Shown piece by piece: positions 7,528-16,255 of a stretch of 64,000 nt of DNA. The translations under genes and the position numbers were made by a program. The notes under the pieces were generated by a model. It had not been told where the DNA came from and made no database searches. It saw only the letters and a program-made list of their open reading frames with translations. This DNA comes from Fredinandcohnia onubensis (lineage in GTDB: Bacteria > Bacillota > Bacilli > Bacillales > Bacillaceae_L), in contig NZ_NSEA01000009.1 in NCBI RefSeq assembly GCF_002734285.1, positions 138,265 to 202,264 on the forward strand, written 5' to 3'. Numbering within the stretch: the first letter of the stretch is position 1; each line of letters opens with the position of its first letter.

Positions 7528-9285
7528 ATGTTTTCAGTTTTAGGAAAATTAAGATGGTTTTTTAAACAATATTGGAAAAGATACACCGTTGCAATTTTAT
7601 TGCTAACAATAGTAGGTATTTTAGAAATCATACCACCTAAGATTATTGGTCTTGCGATTGATGAAATTCATATCGGAACACTAACCTCCGAAAAAATAGT
7701 CCAATATCTATTATTTTTAGTAGCTTTAGCTCTTGTTATTTATGGAATCACCTATATTTGGATGTATCAATTATTTGGCGGTGCCTATCTTGTCGAAAGA
7801 ATCTATAGAGGACGATTTATGAGGCATTTGCTAATCATGAAGCCCAGTTTCTATGAGAAAAATCGAACCGGTGACTTGATGGCTCGTGCAACGAACGACT
7901 TAAAATCTGTTTCTCAAACAGCCGGGTTTGGGATCTTAACTTTAGTGGATTCCAGTATTTTTATGCTGACAATTCTTCTTACGATGGGATTTTTAATAAG
8001 CTGGAAGCTAACATTTGCTGCACTGATTCCACTTCCGATTATGGCGATCATTATGAATATTTACGGAAAGAAAATTCATCAACGGTTTATGGAAGCTCAG
8101 GACTCGTTTGGAACCTTAAATGACCAAGTACTCGAATCGATTGCTGGAATTCGTGTAATTCGTGCATATGTTCAAGAAAAAGCAGATGAACAACGTTTCA
8201 GTCATTTGACTGAAGATGTTTTTCAAAAAAATATTAAGGTAGCAAAAATTGATGCTTTGTTTGATCCAACAATGAAGATATTAGTGGGATTAAGTTATTT
8301 AATTGGCCTTGGATATGGGGCCTATCTCGTGTTTCATAATGTAATTACCCTTGGGGAACTTGTTTCTTTCAACGTATATCTTGGAATGATGATTTGGCCG
8401 ATGTTAGCAATCGGTGAACTCATCAACATCATGCAGCGGGGAAATGCATCACTCGACCGTGTGAATGATACACTGGCCTATCAGCCAGATGTTGCTAATC
8501 ACAAAAATACAATAGAAGTTAAGTTGCCTGAACAAATCGAATATCGTCAAGTGACTTTTCAATACCCTACATCAACAGTGAAAAATCTTGAAGATGTTAC
8601 TCTTACATTAAATAAGGGGGGCACATTAGGGGTTGTAGGTAAAACAGGAAGCGGTAAGACAACACTTGTTAAGCAGTTGCTTCGTGAATATCCTGTTGGC
8701 AAAGGCGAACTTATGATTTCCGGGACACCAATTGACCGCATTCCAATGGAGACACTTCACGGTTGGATTGGCTATGTACCACAGGACCATATTTTATTTT
8801 CGCGATCAGTTCGTGAGAATATCTTATTTGGCAATAAGGATGCAACAAATGCTGAGCTTGAAAAGGCGATCGAACTTGCAGCGTTTACCAAAGATTTAAC
8901 AATGCTACCCGAAGGTTTACAGACTCTTGTTGGTGAAAAAGGGGTAGCGTTATCAGGTGGGCAAAAGCAAAGAATCTCAATAGCACGTGCATTACTCATT
9001 AATCCGGAAATTCTAATTTTAGATGATTCATTATCAGCGGTTGATGCGAAAACAGAAACAAAAATCATCGAGAATATTCAAAAAGAGCGTGCTGGAAAAA
9101 CAACTATTATTACGACTCACCGATTATCAGCCGTAGAGCACGCGGATTGGATTGTTGTGTTAGAGGATGGTCGAATAATTGAAGAGGGAACACACCTACA
9201 GCTATTAGCCATGAACGGATGGTACAAAGAACAATTTGACCGACAACAGGTAGAAAAATTAACAGAAAGTGGGGTGACAGCATGA
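7528..9285 (+). CDS. bmrC: Heterodimeric multidrug ABC exporter subunit BmrC (YheI)
   Basis: The 585-aa half-transporter has six membrane helices in residues 15-300 and an ATPase domain with Walker A GKTGSGKTT (about 371), signature LSGGQKQR, and Walker B ILILDDSLSAVD. The residue after Walker B is Asp rather than the catalytic Glu, as expected for the degenerate site of a heterodimeric exporter such as BmrCD. The length matches B. subtilis BmrC. It overlaps bmrD by 4 bp (ATGA), and both follow an attenuating leader. Confidence 0.93.
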   Translation: MFSVLGKLRWFFKQYWKRYTVAILLLTIVGILEIIPPKIIGLAIDEIHIGTLTSEKIVQYLLFLVALALVIYGITYIWMYQLFGGAYLVERIYRGRFMRHLLIMKPSFYEKNRTGDLMARATNDLKSVSQTAGFGILTLVDSSIFMLTILLTMGFLISWKLTFAALIPLPIMAIIMNIYGKKIHQRFMEAQDSFGTLNDQVLESIAGIRVIRAYVQEKADEQRFSHLTEDVFQKNIKVAKIDALFDPTMKILVGLSYLIGLGYGAYLVFHNVITLGELVSFNVYLGMMIWPMLAIGELINIMQRGNASLDRVNDTLAYQPDVANHKNTIEVKLPEQIEYRQVTFQYPTSTVKNLEDVTLTLNKGGTLGVVGKTGSGKTTLVKQLLREYPVGKGELMISGTPIDRIPMETLHGWIGYVPQDHILFSRSVRENILFGNKDATNAELEKAIELAAFTKDLTMLPEGLQTLVGEKGVALSGGQKQRISIARALLINPEILILDDSLSAVDAKTETKIIENIQKERAGKTTIITTHRLSAVEHADWIVVLEDGRIIEEGTHLQLLAMNGWYKEQFDRQQVEKLTESGVTA

Positions 9286-11297
9286 ACGTAGGAAAACGTC
9301 TCGTATCTTATGCACTCCTTTATAAGAAAATGATTATTTCAGCGCTATTTATGCTGTCGCTCGCAGTAGCAGCTGAATTAACGGGTCCATTCATTGCAAA
9401 GACGATGATTGATGACCATATTTTAGGAATCGAGAATAAATGGTATGTAACGACTGAAAATACCGAAGCTGTAGAATACAACAACACCTGGTATAAACGT
9501 TCTGATAATTTTTCAGAGGGTGAGGATAAGGGGGAAGAATCCCGTATTTTACAGGTTGGCCGTTCTTATTATTTTGTGGATAGGGCAATCGAATTTGATG
9601 GGGAACGAACAGTAAAAAACGGGAATCTTGAAATTACAAGAAATGGTGAAACACTCGTATACCCTGCATCAAAATTATCCGTTGATGAGTTGCTCGCTTT
9701 TTATCGACCTGAGATTCCAAAGCTCATTAAATTAATAGTGGCCTATTTTGGTCTCTTAGTAGTTGCATCCATTTTTCACTTTGGGCAACGCTTGTTATTA
9801 CAGACATCCTCAAATCGCATTATTCAAAAGATGCGCCAGGATGTATTTGCGCAAATTCAGCGGTTACCGATACAGTATTTTGATAATTTGCCAGCTGGTA
9901 AAGTGGTTTCAAGAATCACGAATGATACGGAGGCAATCCGAGAACTGTATGTAACAGTTTTAGCTAATTTTTTCTCAAGTATTATTTACATCACGGGGAT
10001 ATTTATCGCGTTATTTTTATTAGAGGTAAAGCTTGCTCTAATCTGCTTAATCCTTGTTCCAATCTTAGTTATTTGGATTAAGGTCTACCGAAAATATGCT
10101 TCAAAGTACAATCATAAGATTCGCTCACTTTTAAGTGAAATCAATGGAATGATCAATGAGTCTATTCAAGGGATGAGTATTATCCAGGCCTTTAAAAGGC
10201 AGGAAGAATCCCGAAAGGAATTTGAAGAGCTTAATGAGAAACATTTTTCTTATCAAAATAAGCTGCTAAGCTTAAATGCTTTAACATCATTTAATCTTGT
10301 TGGGGTTCTCCGAAATGTCTCATTCGTTGCATTAATCTGGTATTTTGGAGGAGCATCCTTGTCAGCAAACAGCGTTATTTCTTTAGGTGTTTTATATGCT
10401 TTTGTTGATTATTTGAACCGACTCTTTCAGCCAATTACTGGAATGGTCAACCAATTGGCGATTTTAGAACAATCATTGGTAGCGGGTGAACGAGTCTTTA
10501 CGCTTCTTGACATAGAAGGTGTCGATGTGAATGAGGAGAAGATACCTCGCTACAAAGGAAATGTTGAGTTTAATCATGTTAACTTTGGTTACAAAGAAGG
10601 GGAATATGTTTTAAAAGATATTTCATTTGAAGCAAAGCAAGGAGAGACAATAGCGCTTGTAGGTCATACGGGTTCTGGAAAGAGCTCAATCATGAATTTA
10701 CTGTTCCGTTTTTATGATATAAAGGAAGGTCAAATATTGATTGACGGGAAAAATATAAATGATATTCCAAAACAGCAACTGCGTAAGCACATGGGAATTG
10801 TGTTGCAGGATCCTTACCTCTTTACTGGGACGATTGCAACGAATGTGAGTCTAGATGACCCTTCAATATCAAGAGAAAAGCTTGAAAAGGCATTGAAGGA
10901 TGTTGGGGCAGACCAACTGCTGAAAAGCTTGCCTAAAGGATATGATGAGCCCGTGATCGAGAAAGGAAGTACATTGTCATCAGGACAAAGGCAGCTTATT
11001 TCCTTCGCGCGAGCACTTGCCTTCGATCCTGCCATTCTCATTCTTGATGAAGCAACGGCCAGTATTGATACAGAAACAGAGGCAATTATTCAAGATGCGT
11101 TAGAGGTATTAAAGAAGGGACGAACAACCTTCATTATTGCTCATCGCTTGTCGACTATAAAAAATGCGGATCAAATTCTTGTTCTTGACCGAGGACAAAT
11201 CGTCGAGCAAGGAAACCATGACGAACTGATGCAAAGGAAAGGGAAGTACTATCAAATGTATCAGCTGCAGCAAGGTAAGAATTCAATCGCAGGCTAA
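9282..11297 (+). CDS. bmrD: Heterodimeric multidrug ABC exporter subunit BmrD (YheH)
   Basis: The 671-aa partner has helix 1 at about 14-36, a large hydrophilic extracytoplasmic insert at about 45-145, then five more helices. The ATPase domain has Walker A GHTGSGKSS (about 463), signature LSSGQ and a canonical Walker B ILILDEATASID. The insert between helices 1 and 2 is the distinguishing feature of BmrD-type subunits. With BmrC it forms one active and one degenerate ATP site and exports drugs across the membrane. Confidence 0.93.
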   Translation: MNVGKRLVSYALLYKKMIISALFMLSLAVAAELTGPFIAKTMIDDHILGIENKWYVTTENTEAVEYNNTWYKRSDNFSEGEDKGEESRILQVGRSYYFVDRAIEFDGERTVKNGNLEITRNGETLVYPASKLSVDELLAFYRPEIPKLIKLIVAYFGLLVVASIFHFGQRLLLQTSSNRIIQKMRQDVFAQIQRLPIQYFDNLPAGKVVSRITNDTEAIRELYVTVLANFFSSIIYITGIFIALFLLEVKLALICLILVPILVIWIKVYRKYASKYNHKIRSLLSEINGMINESIQGMSIIQAFKRQEESRKEFEELNEKHFSYQNKLLSLNALTSFNLVGVLRNVSFVALIWYFGGASLSANSVISLGVLYAFVDYLNRLFQPITGMVNQLAILEQSLVAGERVFTLLDIEGVDVNEEKIPRYKGNVEFNHVNFGYKEGEYVLKDISFEAKQGETIALVGHTGSGKSSIMNLLFRFYDIKEGQILIDGKNINDIPKQQLRKHMGIVLQDPYLFTGTIATNVSLDDPSISREKLEKALKDVGADQLLKSLPKGYDEPVIEKGSTLSSGQRQLISFARALAFDPAILILDEATASIDTETEAIIQDALEVLKKGRTTFIIAHRLSTIKNADQILVLDRGQIVEQGNHDELMQRKGKYYQMYQLQQGKNSIAG

Positions 11298-11412
11298 GAA
11301 AAAGGAGTCAGAAAATGTTCATTCCTTTGACAAAAATCCGCCATAAAATTAGCCTGATTTTTCCACATTAGATGATACTATAAAATCATCTAAAGATAAT
11401 GGGGGAGTCAAT

Positions 11413-11496
11413 GTGGAAGAATTATCAATTACATTTAATATTGCTGCAGCACTAGTTTTAGTTTTCTTTATCGGTGCAATATTGATCGAATCATAA
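11413..11496 (+). CDS. Small single-span membrane protein
   Basis: A 27-codon ORF starts with GTG at 11413 behind GGGGGAG (11401 onwards) and encodes MEELSITFNIAAALVLVFF then IGAILIES: a short acidic start and one membrane helix. It is followed immediately by a strong terminator, which argues that it is a real transcription unit. I do not recognise the protein. It is too short for usual gene finders. Confidence 0.6.
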   Translation: MEELSITFNIAAALVLVFFIGAILIES

Positions 11497-11525
11497 AAAA
11501 ATCCACGATTATCGTGGATTTTTTT
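11496..11525. terminator. Bidirectional terminator
   Basis: AATCCACGAT and ATCGTGGATT form a 10-bp stem, flanked by A and T tracts on either side. It ends the small ORF on the plus strand and the globin gene on the minus strand. Confidence 0.9.
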
Positions 11526-11907
11526 AGTCTGGTGTATTTACCATAATGCCTGCTACTTGTTGAAGTCTAGCATAGAAGGCCTCTGCTACCTCACCAGTAA
11601 GCTCCGTTTCCTCGAATGCCTCTTTCATGCAACGTAGCCAAGCTTTTGCACGAGTTGGTGTAACTTCAAAAGGCATATGACGATGTCTCATGGCTGGAGG
11701 ACCAAATTCATTACTATATAATGTGGGTCCACCTAGAAACTGAGTTAAGAACATATATTGCTTTCGTTTAATTTCCTCAATATCTCCTTCGAATAAAGGA
11801 GCTAAATCTGGATCTGCATATACCTTTGGATAAAATGCATTTACTAAATTATGAATGGCTTCTGCGCCACCAATCTCTTCATATACTGTATTAAGTTTGA
11901 AGTCCAT
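11524..11907 (-). CDS. Truncated hemoglobin (group II, YjbI-like)
   Basis: The protein has 127 residues and the group II (trHbO) pattern: YEEIGGAEAIHNLVNAFYPKV, the distal-side QYMFLTQFLGG with aromatic residues, MRHRHMPFEVTPTRAKAWL with the proximal His, and the conserved Trp. It binds heme and probably takes part in oxygen or peroxide chemistry. It is transcribed alone, facing the bmr operon. In B. subtilis the homologue YjbI sits elsewhere, so this is a local difference from the yhe-yha order. Confidence 0.9.
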   Translation of the reverse strand: MDFKLNTVYEEIGGAEAIHNLVNAFYPKVYADPDLAPLFEGDIEEIKRKQYMFLTQFLGGPTLYSNEFGPPAMRHRHMPFEVTPTRAKAWLRCMKEAFEETELTGEVAEAFYARLQQVAGIMVNTPD

Positions 11908-12125
11908 ACTATCACCCGCCGCTAATTTTTCTTTATAAGTACTATATCAATACTAAAAACAATCTGGTGTGATTTGAATCACAGGTCATAGATAATGATT
12001 CCCATATAAAAGAATGTTTGCTATTATAAAAATAACCGGAAGAATTTATATTAACATTTAACAAATACCTTTGTTTTATCTTAAACAAATACAAAGGTAA
12101 TTACAATTAGGAGTGTGAAAATTAC

Positions 12126-13394
12126 GTGGACGATTTGCCACTGAGTACCATTATTTTGCTACTCATTCTTATCATGTTATCAGCGTTTTTCTCAGCAAGT
12201 GAAACAGCTTATTCAAGTGTTAACCGAATAAGACTGAAGAATTATGTGGATGAAAAGCGACGTGGAAGTAAGAAAGCATTTTTTATTACTGAGAACTTTG
12301 ATAACGCCCTTTCAACAATATTAGTTGGAAATAATATCGTTAATATTGCTGCTGCATCAATAGCCTCAAAAGTAGCAACAGATCTTTTTGGTGGGAATAC
12401 GGGACTTGTTGTCAGTACATTTGTGATGACATTACTTATATTAATATTCGGGGAGGTTCTTCCAAAGTCATTTGCAAAAGAAAATGCGGAAAGCTTCTCA
12501 TTAAGAGTCTCCGGTATTTTATTTACATTAATGAAGATTCTGACACCAATTACATATCTTTTTGGACTACTAAAAGCATTGGCAGCTAAGCTCATCAAAA
12601 GTAATAATGAGACTCCGTCCTTTACAGAAGAAGAAATTAAAGTAATGGTTGATTTAAGTGAGGAAGAAGGAGTTATTGACAATAAAGAAAAAGAGCTAGT
12701 ACATCGTTCACTCGACTTTAATGATATTTTAGTGGGAGAAATTTTAACACCACGTATTGACATGGTTGCGGTTGAAGTCAATGATTCGATTGAAAATATT
12801 CGAGATATGTTTTTAGAGGAACGCTTTTCACGTGTACCGGTTTATGAGGACAACATTGATAATATTATTGGGATTTTATCAGAACGTGAATTTTTAAGCC
12901 TTCTCGTTCAACAAAAGAACATTAATGTCCGTTCAATTATTCGTAAACCATTCTTTGTAGTCGAGTCAATGAAAATCTCAACTCTACTCCCTGAACTTCA
13001 AAAAAGTAAAACACATCTAGCAATTGTTGTGGATGAATTTGGTGGAACATCAGGTTTGATTACTCTAGAGGACATTCTAGAGGAAATTGTAGGAGAAATT
13101 TGGGATGAACATGATGAAAAGATTAAATATATTACACAAATAGATGAAAATACTTATGAAATAAATGCAGATATGCCACTTGATGATTTTGCTGATATCA
13201 TTGGAATTAAAGAGCCTGAAAGCTCACACTATTCAGTAGGCGGTTGGATATTTGAATCATTTGAAAAAATTCCAGTTGTCGGAGATACCTTTGATTACAT
13301 GCATCTCACAATAAAAGTCACAGAGGTTGAAAACCGCCGCATTAGAAAGGCTTTCGTAGAAGTAAACCAACCTATATTAGATATCGAAAATTAA
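12126..13394 (+). CDS. CNNM-transmembrane/CBS-domain protein (HlyC/CorC family)
   Basis: The 422-aa protein has an N-terminal DUF21/CNNM membrane domain (residues 5-190, with FSASETAYSSVNRIRLKNYV), a CBS pair (about 205-330, with ILTPRIDMVAVEV and IVVDEFGGTSGLITLEDILEEIVGEI, shortened here to its key residues), and a CorC/HlyC C-terminal domain. Family members (YhdP, YugS, MpfA) are linked to magnesium efflux rather than haemolysis. The start is GTG behind AGGAG. Confidence 0.88.
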   Translation: MDDLPLSTIILLLILIMLSAFFSASETAYSSVNRIRLKNYVDEKRRGSKKAFFITENFDNALSTILVGNNIVNIAAASIASKVATDLFGGNTGLVVSTFVMTLLILIFGEVLPKSFAKENAESFSLRVSGILFTLMKILTPITYLFGLLKALAAKLIKSNNETPSFTEEEIKVMVDLSEEEGVIDNKEKELVHRSLDFNDILVGEILTPRIDMVAVEVNDSIENIRDMFLEERFSRVPVYEDNIDNIIGILSEREFLSLLVQQKNINVRSIIRKPFFVVESMKISTLLPELQKSKTHLAIVVDEFGGTSGLITLEDILEEIVGEIWDEHDEKIKYITQIDENTYEINADMPLDDFADIIGIKEPESSHYSVGGWIFESFEKIPVVGDTFDYMHLTIKVTEVENRRIRKAFVEVNQPILDIEN

Positions 13395-13402
13395 AATATT
13401 CA

Positions 13403-13455
13403 GGGGACGGTTCTCTTGGTTTTCATGAAAGTGGAAACCTGTAGAACCGCCCCCT
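13403..13455. repeat. Nested palindromic REP-like element
   Basis: GGGGACGGTTCT on the left pairs with AGAACCGCCCCC on the right, and an inner pair GGTTTTC / GGAAACC fills the loop. The element sits between two convergent genes and could act as a terminator. Similar GC-rich palindromes are scattered through many Bacillus genomes, to my recollection. Only one copy is in the window. Confidence 0.75.
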
Positions 13456-13462
13456 TTGTACT

Positions 13463-13852
13463 TTATTGGATGATACTTGCCACAGTCTGGGGTATGGGGA
13501 CTTTGTCATCAGCACCATATTTCTTCTCAAACGAGTGATATTCAAAAAGTGTCCCTTCGGATGAAGACACGGTAAGTTCTAGAATATAGTCACCGTGATC
13601 GCCCTTTGTCTCTAGATAAAAGGTAGTATCTGCAATCTTAAGATGATAAAAATGATACTGGAATCCAAGAAATTCTTTGACATCAAAACTCGTGTCTGGG
13701 TGGGTCGAAATATACTCTGCAAGTTCATCTATCGTTGACATTGGCCGATTTAAGACAGTGTTTATTTTTTCTTTTACCATTTGGGATGTTGTTGTCAGCG
13801 TATCTTTTGCCTTTGTTGTTATATCCCGAATAATTTGATTTACTTCACTCAA
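13463..13852 (-). CDS. Hypothetical protein
   Basis: The protein has 129 residues, soluble, with a helical N-terminal third (IIRDITTKAKDTLTTTSQMV) and a beta-rich rest (FQYHFYHLKIADTTFYLETKG). The start is TTG with AGGAGAG 7 nt upstream. The following small gene at 13884 on the same strand lies 31 bp away, so the two may be cotranscribed. I do not recognise the family. Confidence 0.75.
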   Translation of the reverse strand: MSEVNQIIRDITTKAKDTLTTTSQMVKEKINTVLNRPMSTIDELAEYISTHPDTSFDVKEFLGFQYHFYHLKIADTTFYLETKGDHGDYILELTVSSSEGTLFEYHSFEKKYGADDKVPIPQTVASIIQ

Positions 13853-13883
13853 AGCGGATCTCTCCTAATAGGAATTTCTAGTC

Positions 13884-14102
13884 TTATGAATAGTAATCCT
13901 GGTAGCCTTCATTAGATGATTCAGCCTTTTTTTCATTCGTGCTATTGTAAGGGGCTGTAATCTCGCCTTCCATATAAGAATCACTTACTTGTTCATGAGT
14001 TGTAGCTAAGCCGGAAGATAATTGATCATTCTTACCATAATCTTCTGGTTGATAATGTCTTGCAGCTAATTCATCAGTACTGTTTTGTATTTTATCCTTC
14101 AA
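13884..14102 (-). CDS. Small hydrophilic protein, possibly DUF4025 (YozQ-like)
   Basis: The protein has 72 residues, is very polar and has no hydrophobic core. The segment DQLSSGLATTHEQVSDSYMEG resembles what I recall of the DUF4025/YozQ family of small Bacillus proteins. Start TTG with AGGAGGG 7 nt upstream. It lies between the SASP gene and the hypothetical at 13463. A spore role is possible from context but not shown. Confidence 0.7.
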   Translation of the reverse strand: MKDKIQNSTDELAARHYQPEDYGKNDQLSSGLATTHEQVSDSYMEGEITAPYNSTNEKKAESSNEGYQDYYS

Positions 14103-14195
14103 AGCAAAACCCTCCTAAAAATAATATCTTCTAGCTTAGTATCCCAACAACAATATCTAATAAATCAAGTCAAAAGTTGGAACATTATCCTTATA

Positions 14196-14228
14196 TAAAA
14201 CAAGAGACACCCTTAAAGGGTGCCTCTT
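14196..14228 (-). terminator. Terminator of the SASP gene
   Basis: GAGACACCC (14204-14212) and GGGTGCCTC (14218-14226) form a stem; on the minus strand it is followed by TTGTTTTA. It lies 22 bp after the SASP stop codon. Confidence 0.88.
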
Positions 14229-14250
14229 AAGCCAAAATATTTAATTTTTA

Positions 14251-14460
14251 TTAACCTTGACGACCACTCATAGATTGTTGAGCGAAAGATACTAAACGTT
14301 TTGTAATTTCTCCACCAACTGATCCGTTTGCGCGAGATGTAGTGTCAGCACCTAAGTTAACACCAAATTCTTGAGCAATTTCATACTTCATTTGGTCGAT
14401 AGCTTGTTCTGCACCTGGTACTAATAATTGGTTACTGTTGTTGCTATTGTTGTTTGCCAT
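14251..14460 (-). CDS. Alpha/beta-type small acid-soluble spore protein
   Basis: The protein has 69 residues with the family core: [20 protein letters not shown], containing the germination protease cleavage region, and [19 protein letters not shown]. These proteins coat spore DNA and protect it from UV and heat. The Asn-rich N-terminus is typical. The ribosome site AAGGAGATGAAGG precedes the ATG. In B. subtilis sspB occupies this place of the yhe cluster. A SigG-type promoter lies about 160 bp upstream, leaving a long leader with secondary structure. Confidence 0.95.
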   Translation of the reverse strand: MANNNSNNSNQLLVPGAEQAIDQMKYEIAQEFGVNLGADTTSRANGSVGGEITKRLVSFAQQSMSGRQG

Positions 14461-14491
14461 TTTTCCTTCATCTCCTTAAACTGATTTTTAT

Positions 14492-14560
14492 TTGGTGGGT
14501 TACTCCGGAATTGCACCAGATATAAGGGTTTCCTTAGCCTCTAGGCTAACCCGAGTAAAA
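14492..14560 (-). ncRNA. Structured leader of the SASP mRNA
   Basis: On the minus strand the region can fold as a three-way junction: TTACT/AGTAA closes it; GGGTT/AACCC with inner AGCC/GGCT forms one arm; TCTGG/CCGGA with the 7-nt loop TGCAATT forms the other. It lies between the putative SigG promoter and the SASP start codon and therefore in the 5' UTR. Alternatively part of it reads like a tRNA T arm followed by GTAACCC-ACCA. No known riboswitch was recognised. Confidence 0.45.
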
Positions 14561-14620
14561 ACTGTTTAAAGATAGTTTCGGTGTTGCTTGGTGAGTTGTT
14601 GTTGCTGTGTTTGTACTAAG

Positions 14621-14649
14621 TATTATGTGACGAAGAGAAGATTATATTC
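14621..14649 (-). promoter_or_regulatory. SigG-type promoter of the SASP gene
   Basis: On the minus strand GAATA (14645-14649) and CATAATA (14621-14627) stand 17 nt apart. This agrees with the SigG consensus, which drives SASP genes in the forespore. Confidence 0.75.
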
Positions 14650-14750
14650 GAAAATTTATCTACCAATTAATTCCTATGAAAAAGAAAGCATAACAGTATA
14701 GTTTCATCAAAAACTATCGGTAAGTAATTAAGAATATAGGAGAGAAGACC

Positions 14751-14993
14751 ATGCCAATTTGTCCATTATGTAATGGCTTTAACAATGCTAGCTTCTCATG
14801 TGCACAATGTGGGAATTCCTTAGAGGATTCAGGACGTATTATCGATTATTTTGATGATTATAGTGCTTATATGCCAATTGATGACATGAAAAAAATAGAC
14901 GGCATCCAAACAACCTTTCAAAACAATGAATGTGCTCATCTATTTTATTGTCCAATCTGTCATAACCAAGAAACGATCCTTATCAACGAATAG
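14751..14993 (+). CDS. Small zinc-ribbon protein
   Basis: The protein has 80 residues. Four CxxC-like knuckles can be seen: CPLC (residues 4-7), CAQC (17-20), CPIC (68-71, followed by H), plus single Cys at 62. This pattern suggests one or two structural zinc ribbons. It is transcribed divergently from the SASP gene with a GGAGAGAAG site before the ATG, and ends in its own terminator. Function unknown. Confidence 0.75.
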   Translation: MPICPLCNGFNNASFSCAQCGNSLEDSGRIIDYFDDYSAYMPIDDMKKIDGIQTTFQNNECAHLFYCPICHNQETILINE

Positions 14994-15010
14994 CAATTCT
15001 GGACCAATGT

Positions 15011-15044
15011 AAAAAAGTCGCCCAAGTGGGCGACTTTCTATTTT
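15011..15044. terminator. Bidirectional terminator
   Basis: AAAGTCGCCC and GGGCGACTTT form a 10-bp stem with loop AAGT, flanked by A and T tracts. It separates the convergent zinc-ribbon gene and msmX. Confidence 0.92.
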
Positions 15045-15048
15045 AAGA

Positions 15049-16146
15049 TTAACGAATTCTTTTTTCAGTTTCAGCATCGAAGAAGTGGGATTTGTTCATG
15101 TCAAATGCAAGTTCAATTGTTTCACCTGGTTTTGCTTGTGTACGAGAATCTACACGTGCAACGAAGTCAGTATTATCTAGCTGTGAATAAAGCATTGTTT
15201 CTGCACCAGTTAATTCGGATACTTCAATAAGTGCATTAATTTTAGATCCTTGAGAAGACTCGATGAATACAGGTTCATCATGGATGTCCTCCGGACGAAT
15301 ACCAAGGATGATGTCTTTGTTTACATAGCCTTGTTCACGAAGAACTTTCATTTTACCTTCAGGAACAGCAATATTTACATTACCGATTGTAAATGTACCA
15401 TCTTTTAAAGTACCTGGGAAGAAGTTCATCGCAGGAGATCCAATGAAACCAGCAACGAATACGTTTTCAGGGTTATCATAAACATCCTTTGGTGCACCAA
15501 CTTGTTGAATAATCCCATCTTTCATAACAACAAGACGAGTAGCCATTGTCATCGCTTCTGTTTGGTCATGCGTTACGTAAATAGTAGTTGTTTGCAGACG
15601 TTGGTGAAGTTTAGAAATCTCAGCACGCATTTGTACACGAAGCTTTGCATCAAGATTCGATAAAGGTTCATCCATTAAGAATACCTTTGCGTCACGAACA
15701 ATCGCACGACCTAATGCAACACGCTGACGTTGACCACCCGATAATGCTTTTGGCTTACGTTGTAAGTATTCTTCTAGGCCAAGAATTTTCGCTGCTTCTT
15801 TCACACGACGGTCAATTTCGTCTTTAGGGAATTTACGAAGCTTTAATCCGAATGCCATGTTATCATAAACACTCATATGTGGATATAATGCATAGTTTTG
15901 GAATACCATCGCGATGTCACGATCTTTAGGAGCGACATCATTCACGCGTTTTTCATCAATGAAGAAGTCACCTTGTGAAATTTCTTCTAGTCCAGCAATC
16001 ATACGTAAAGTTGTAGACTTACCACAACCAGATGGACCTACGAATACGATGAATTCTTTATCTTGAATATGAAGGTTAAAATCTTCTACTGCTGTTACTT
16101 TATTATCATATACTTTGTAAATATGGTCTAATACTAATTCAGCCAT
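15049..16146 (-). CDS. msmX: Multipurpose sugar ABC importer ATPase MsmX/UgpC
   Basis: The 365-aa protein has Walker A GPSGCGKST (about residue 37), signature LSGGQRQR (about 134), Walker B FLMDEPLSNLDAKLR, the H-loop in YVTHDQ, and a C-terminal regulatory OB-type domain (about 240-365). The length equals B. subtilis MsmX, which powers several different sugar importers that lack their own ATPase. It is monocistronic here with a cre-like site upstream. The LplA/LplB-type importer at 58-64 kb has no ATPase gene in view and could use it. Confidence 0.93.
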   Translation of the reverse strand: MAELVLDHIYKVYDNKVTAVEDFNLHIQDKEFIVFVGPSGCGKSTTLRMIAGLEEISQGDFFIDEKRVNDVAPKDRDIAMVFQNYALYPHMSVYDNMAFGLKLRKFPKDEIDRRVKEAAKILGLEEYLQRKPKALSGGQRQRVALGRAIVRDAKVFLMDEPLSNLDAKLRVQMRAEISKLHQRLQTTTIYVTHDQTEAMTMATRLVVMKDGIIQQVGAPKDVYDNPENVFVAGFIGSPAMNFFPGTLKDGTFTIGNVNIAVPEGKMKVLREQGYVNKDIILGIRPEDIHDEPVFIESSQGSKINALIEVSELTGAETMLYSQLDNTDFVARVDSRTQAKPGETIELAFDMNKSHFFDAETEKRIR

Positions 16147-16161
16147 TGTTTCTCCTCCTAG

Positions 16162-16176
16162 TGTAAACGTTTTCGA
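16162..16176. promoter_or_regulatory. cre-like site upstream of msmX
   Basis: TGTAAACGTTTTCG matches the CcpA cre consensus TGNAANCGNWNNCW at all but the last position. It lies 16 bp upstream of the msmX start, so CcpA binding there could repress. Confidence 0.5.
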
Positions 16177-16255
16177 TAGTTAAAGTTTACTTTAGAGAGG
16201 GCAAAATCGTAAATGTGTAAATTGCACAAAACTTTGAAAGGGTTTTCGTGCATGT

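Noticed and set aside
7314-7631. 105-codon minus-strand ORF over the bmr leader
   Set aside because: It runs into bmrC on the opposite strand and has no start signals; the plus-strand leader signals are stronger.
12242-12781. 179-codon minus-strand ORF
   Set aside because: It lies entirely inside the CNNM/CBS gene on the other strand; the composition is Ser/Thr-rich as expected for an antisense shadow.
14491-14560. Cobalamin riboswitch or complete tRNA in the SASP leader
   Set aside because: GGTGCAATTCC recalls parts of both, but the B12 box and an anticodon arm are missing. Kept only as an unassigned structured leader.
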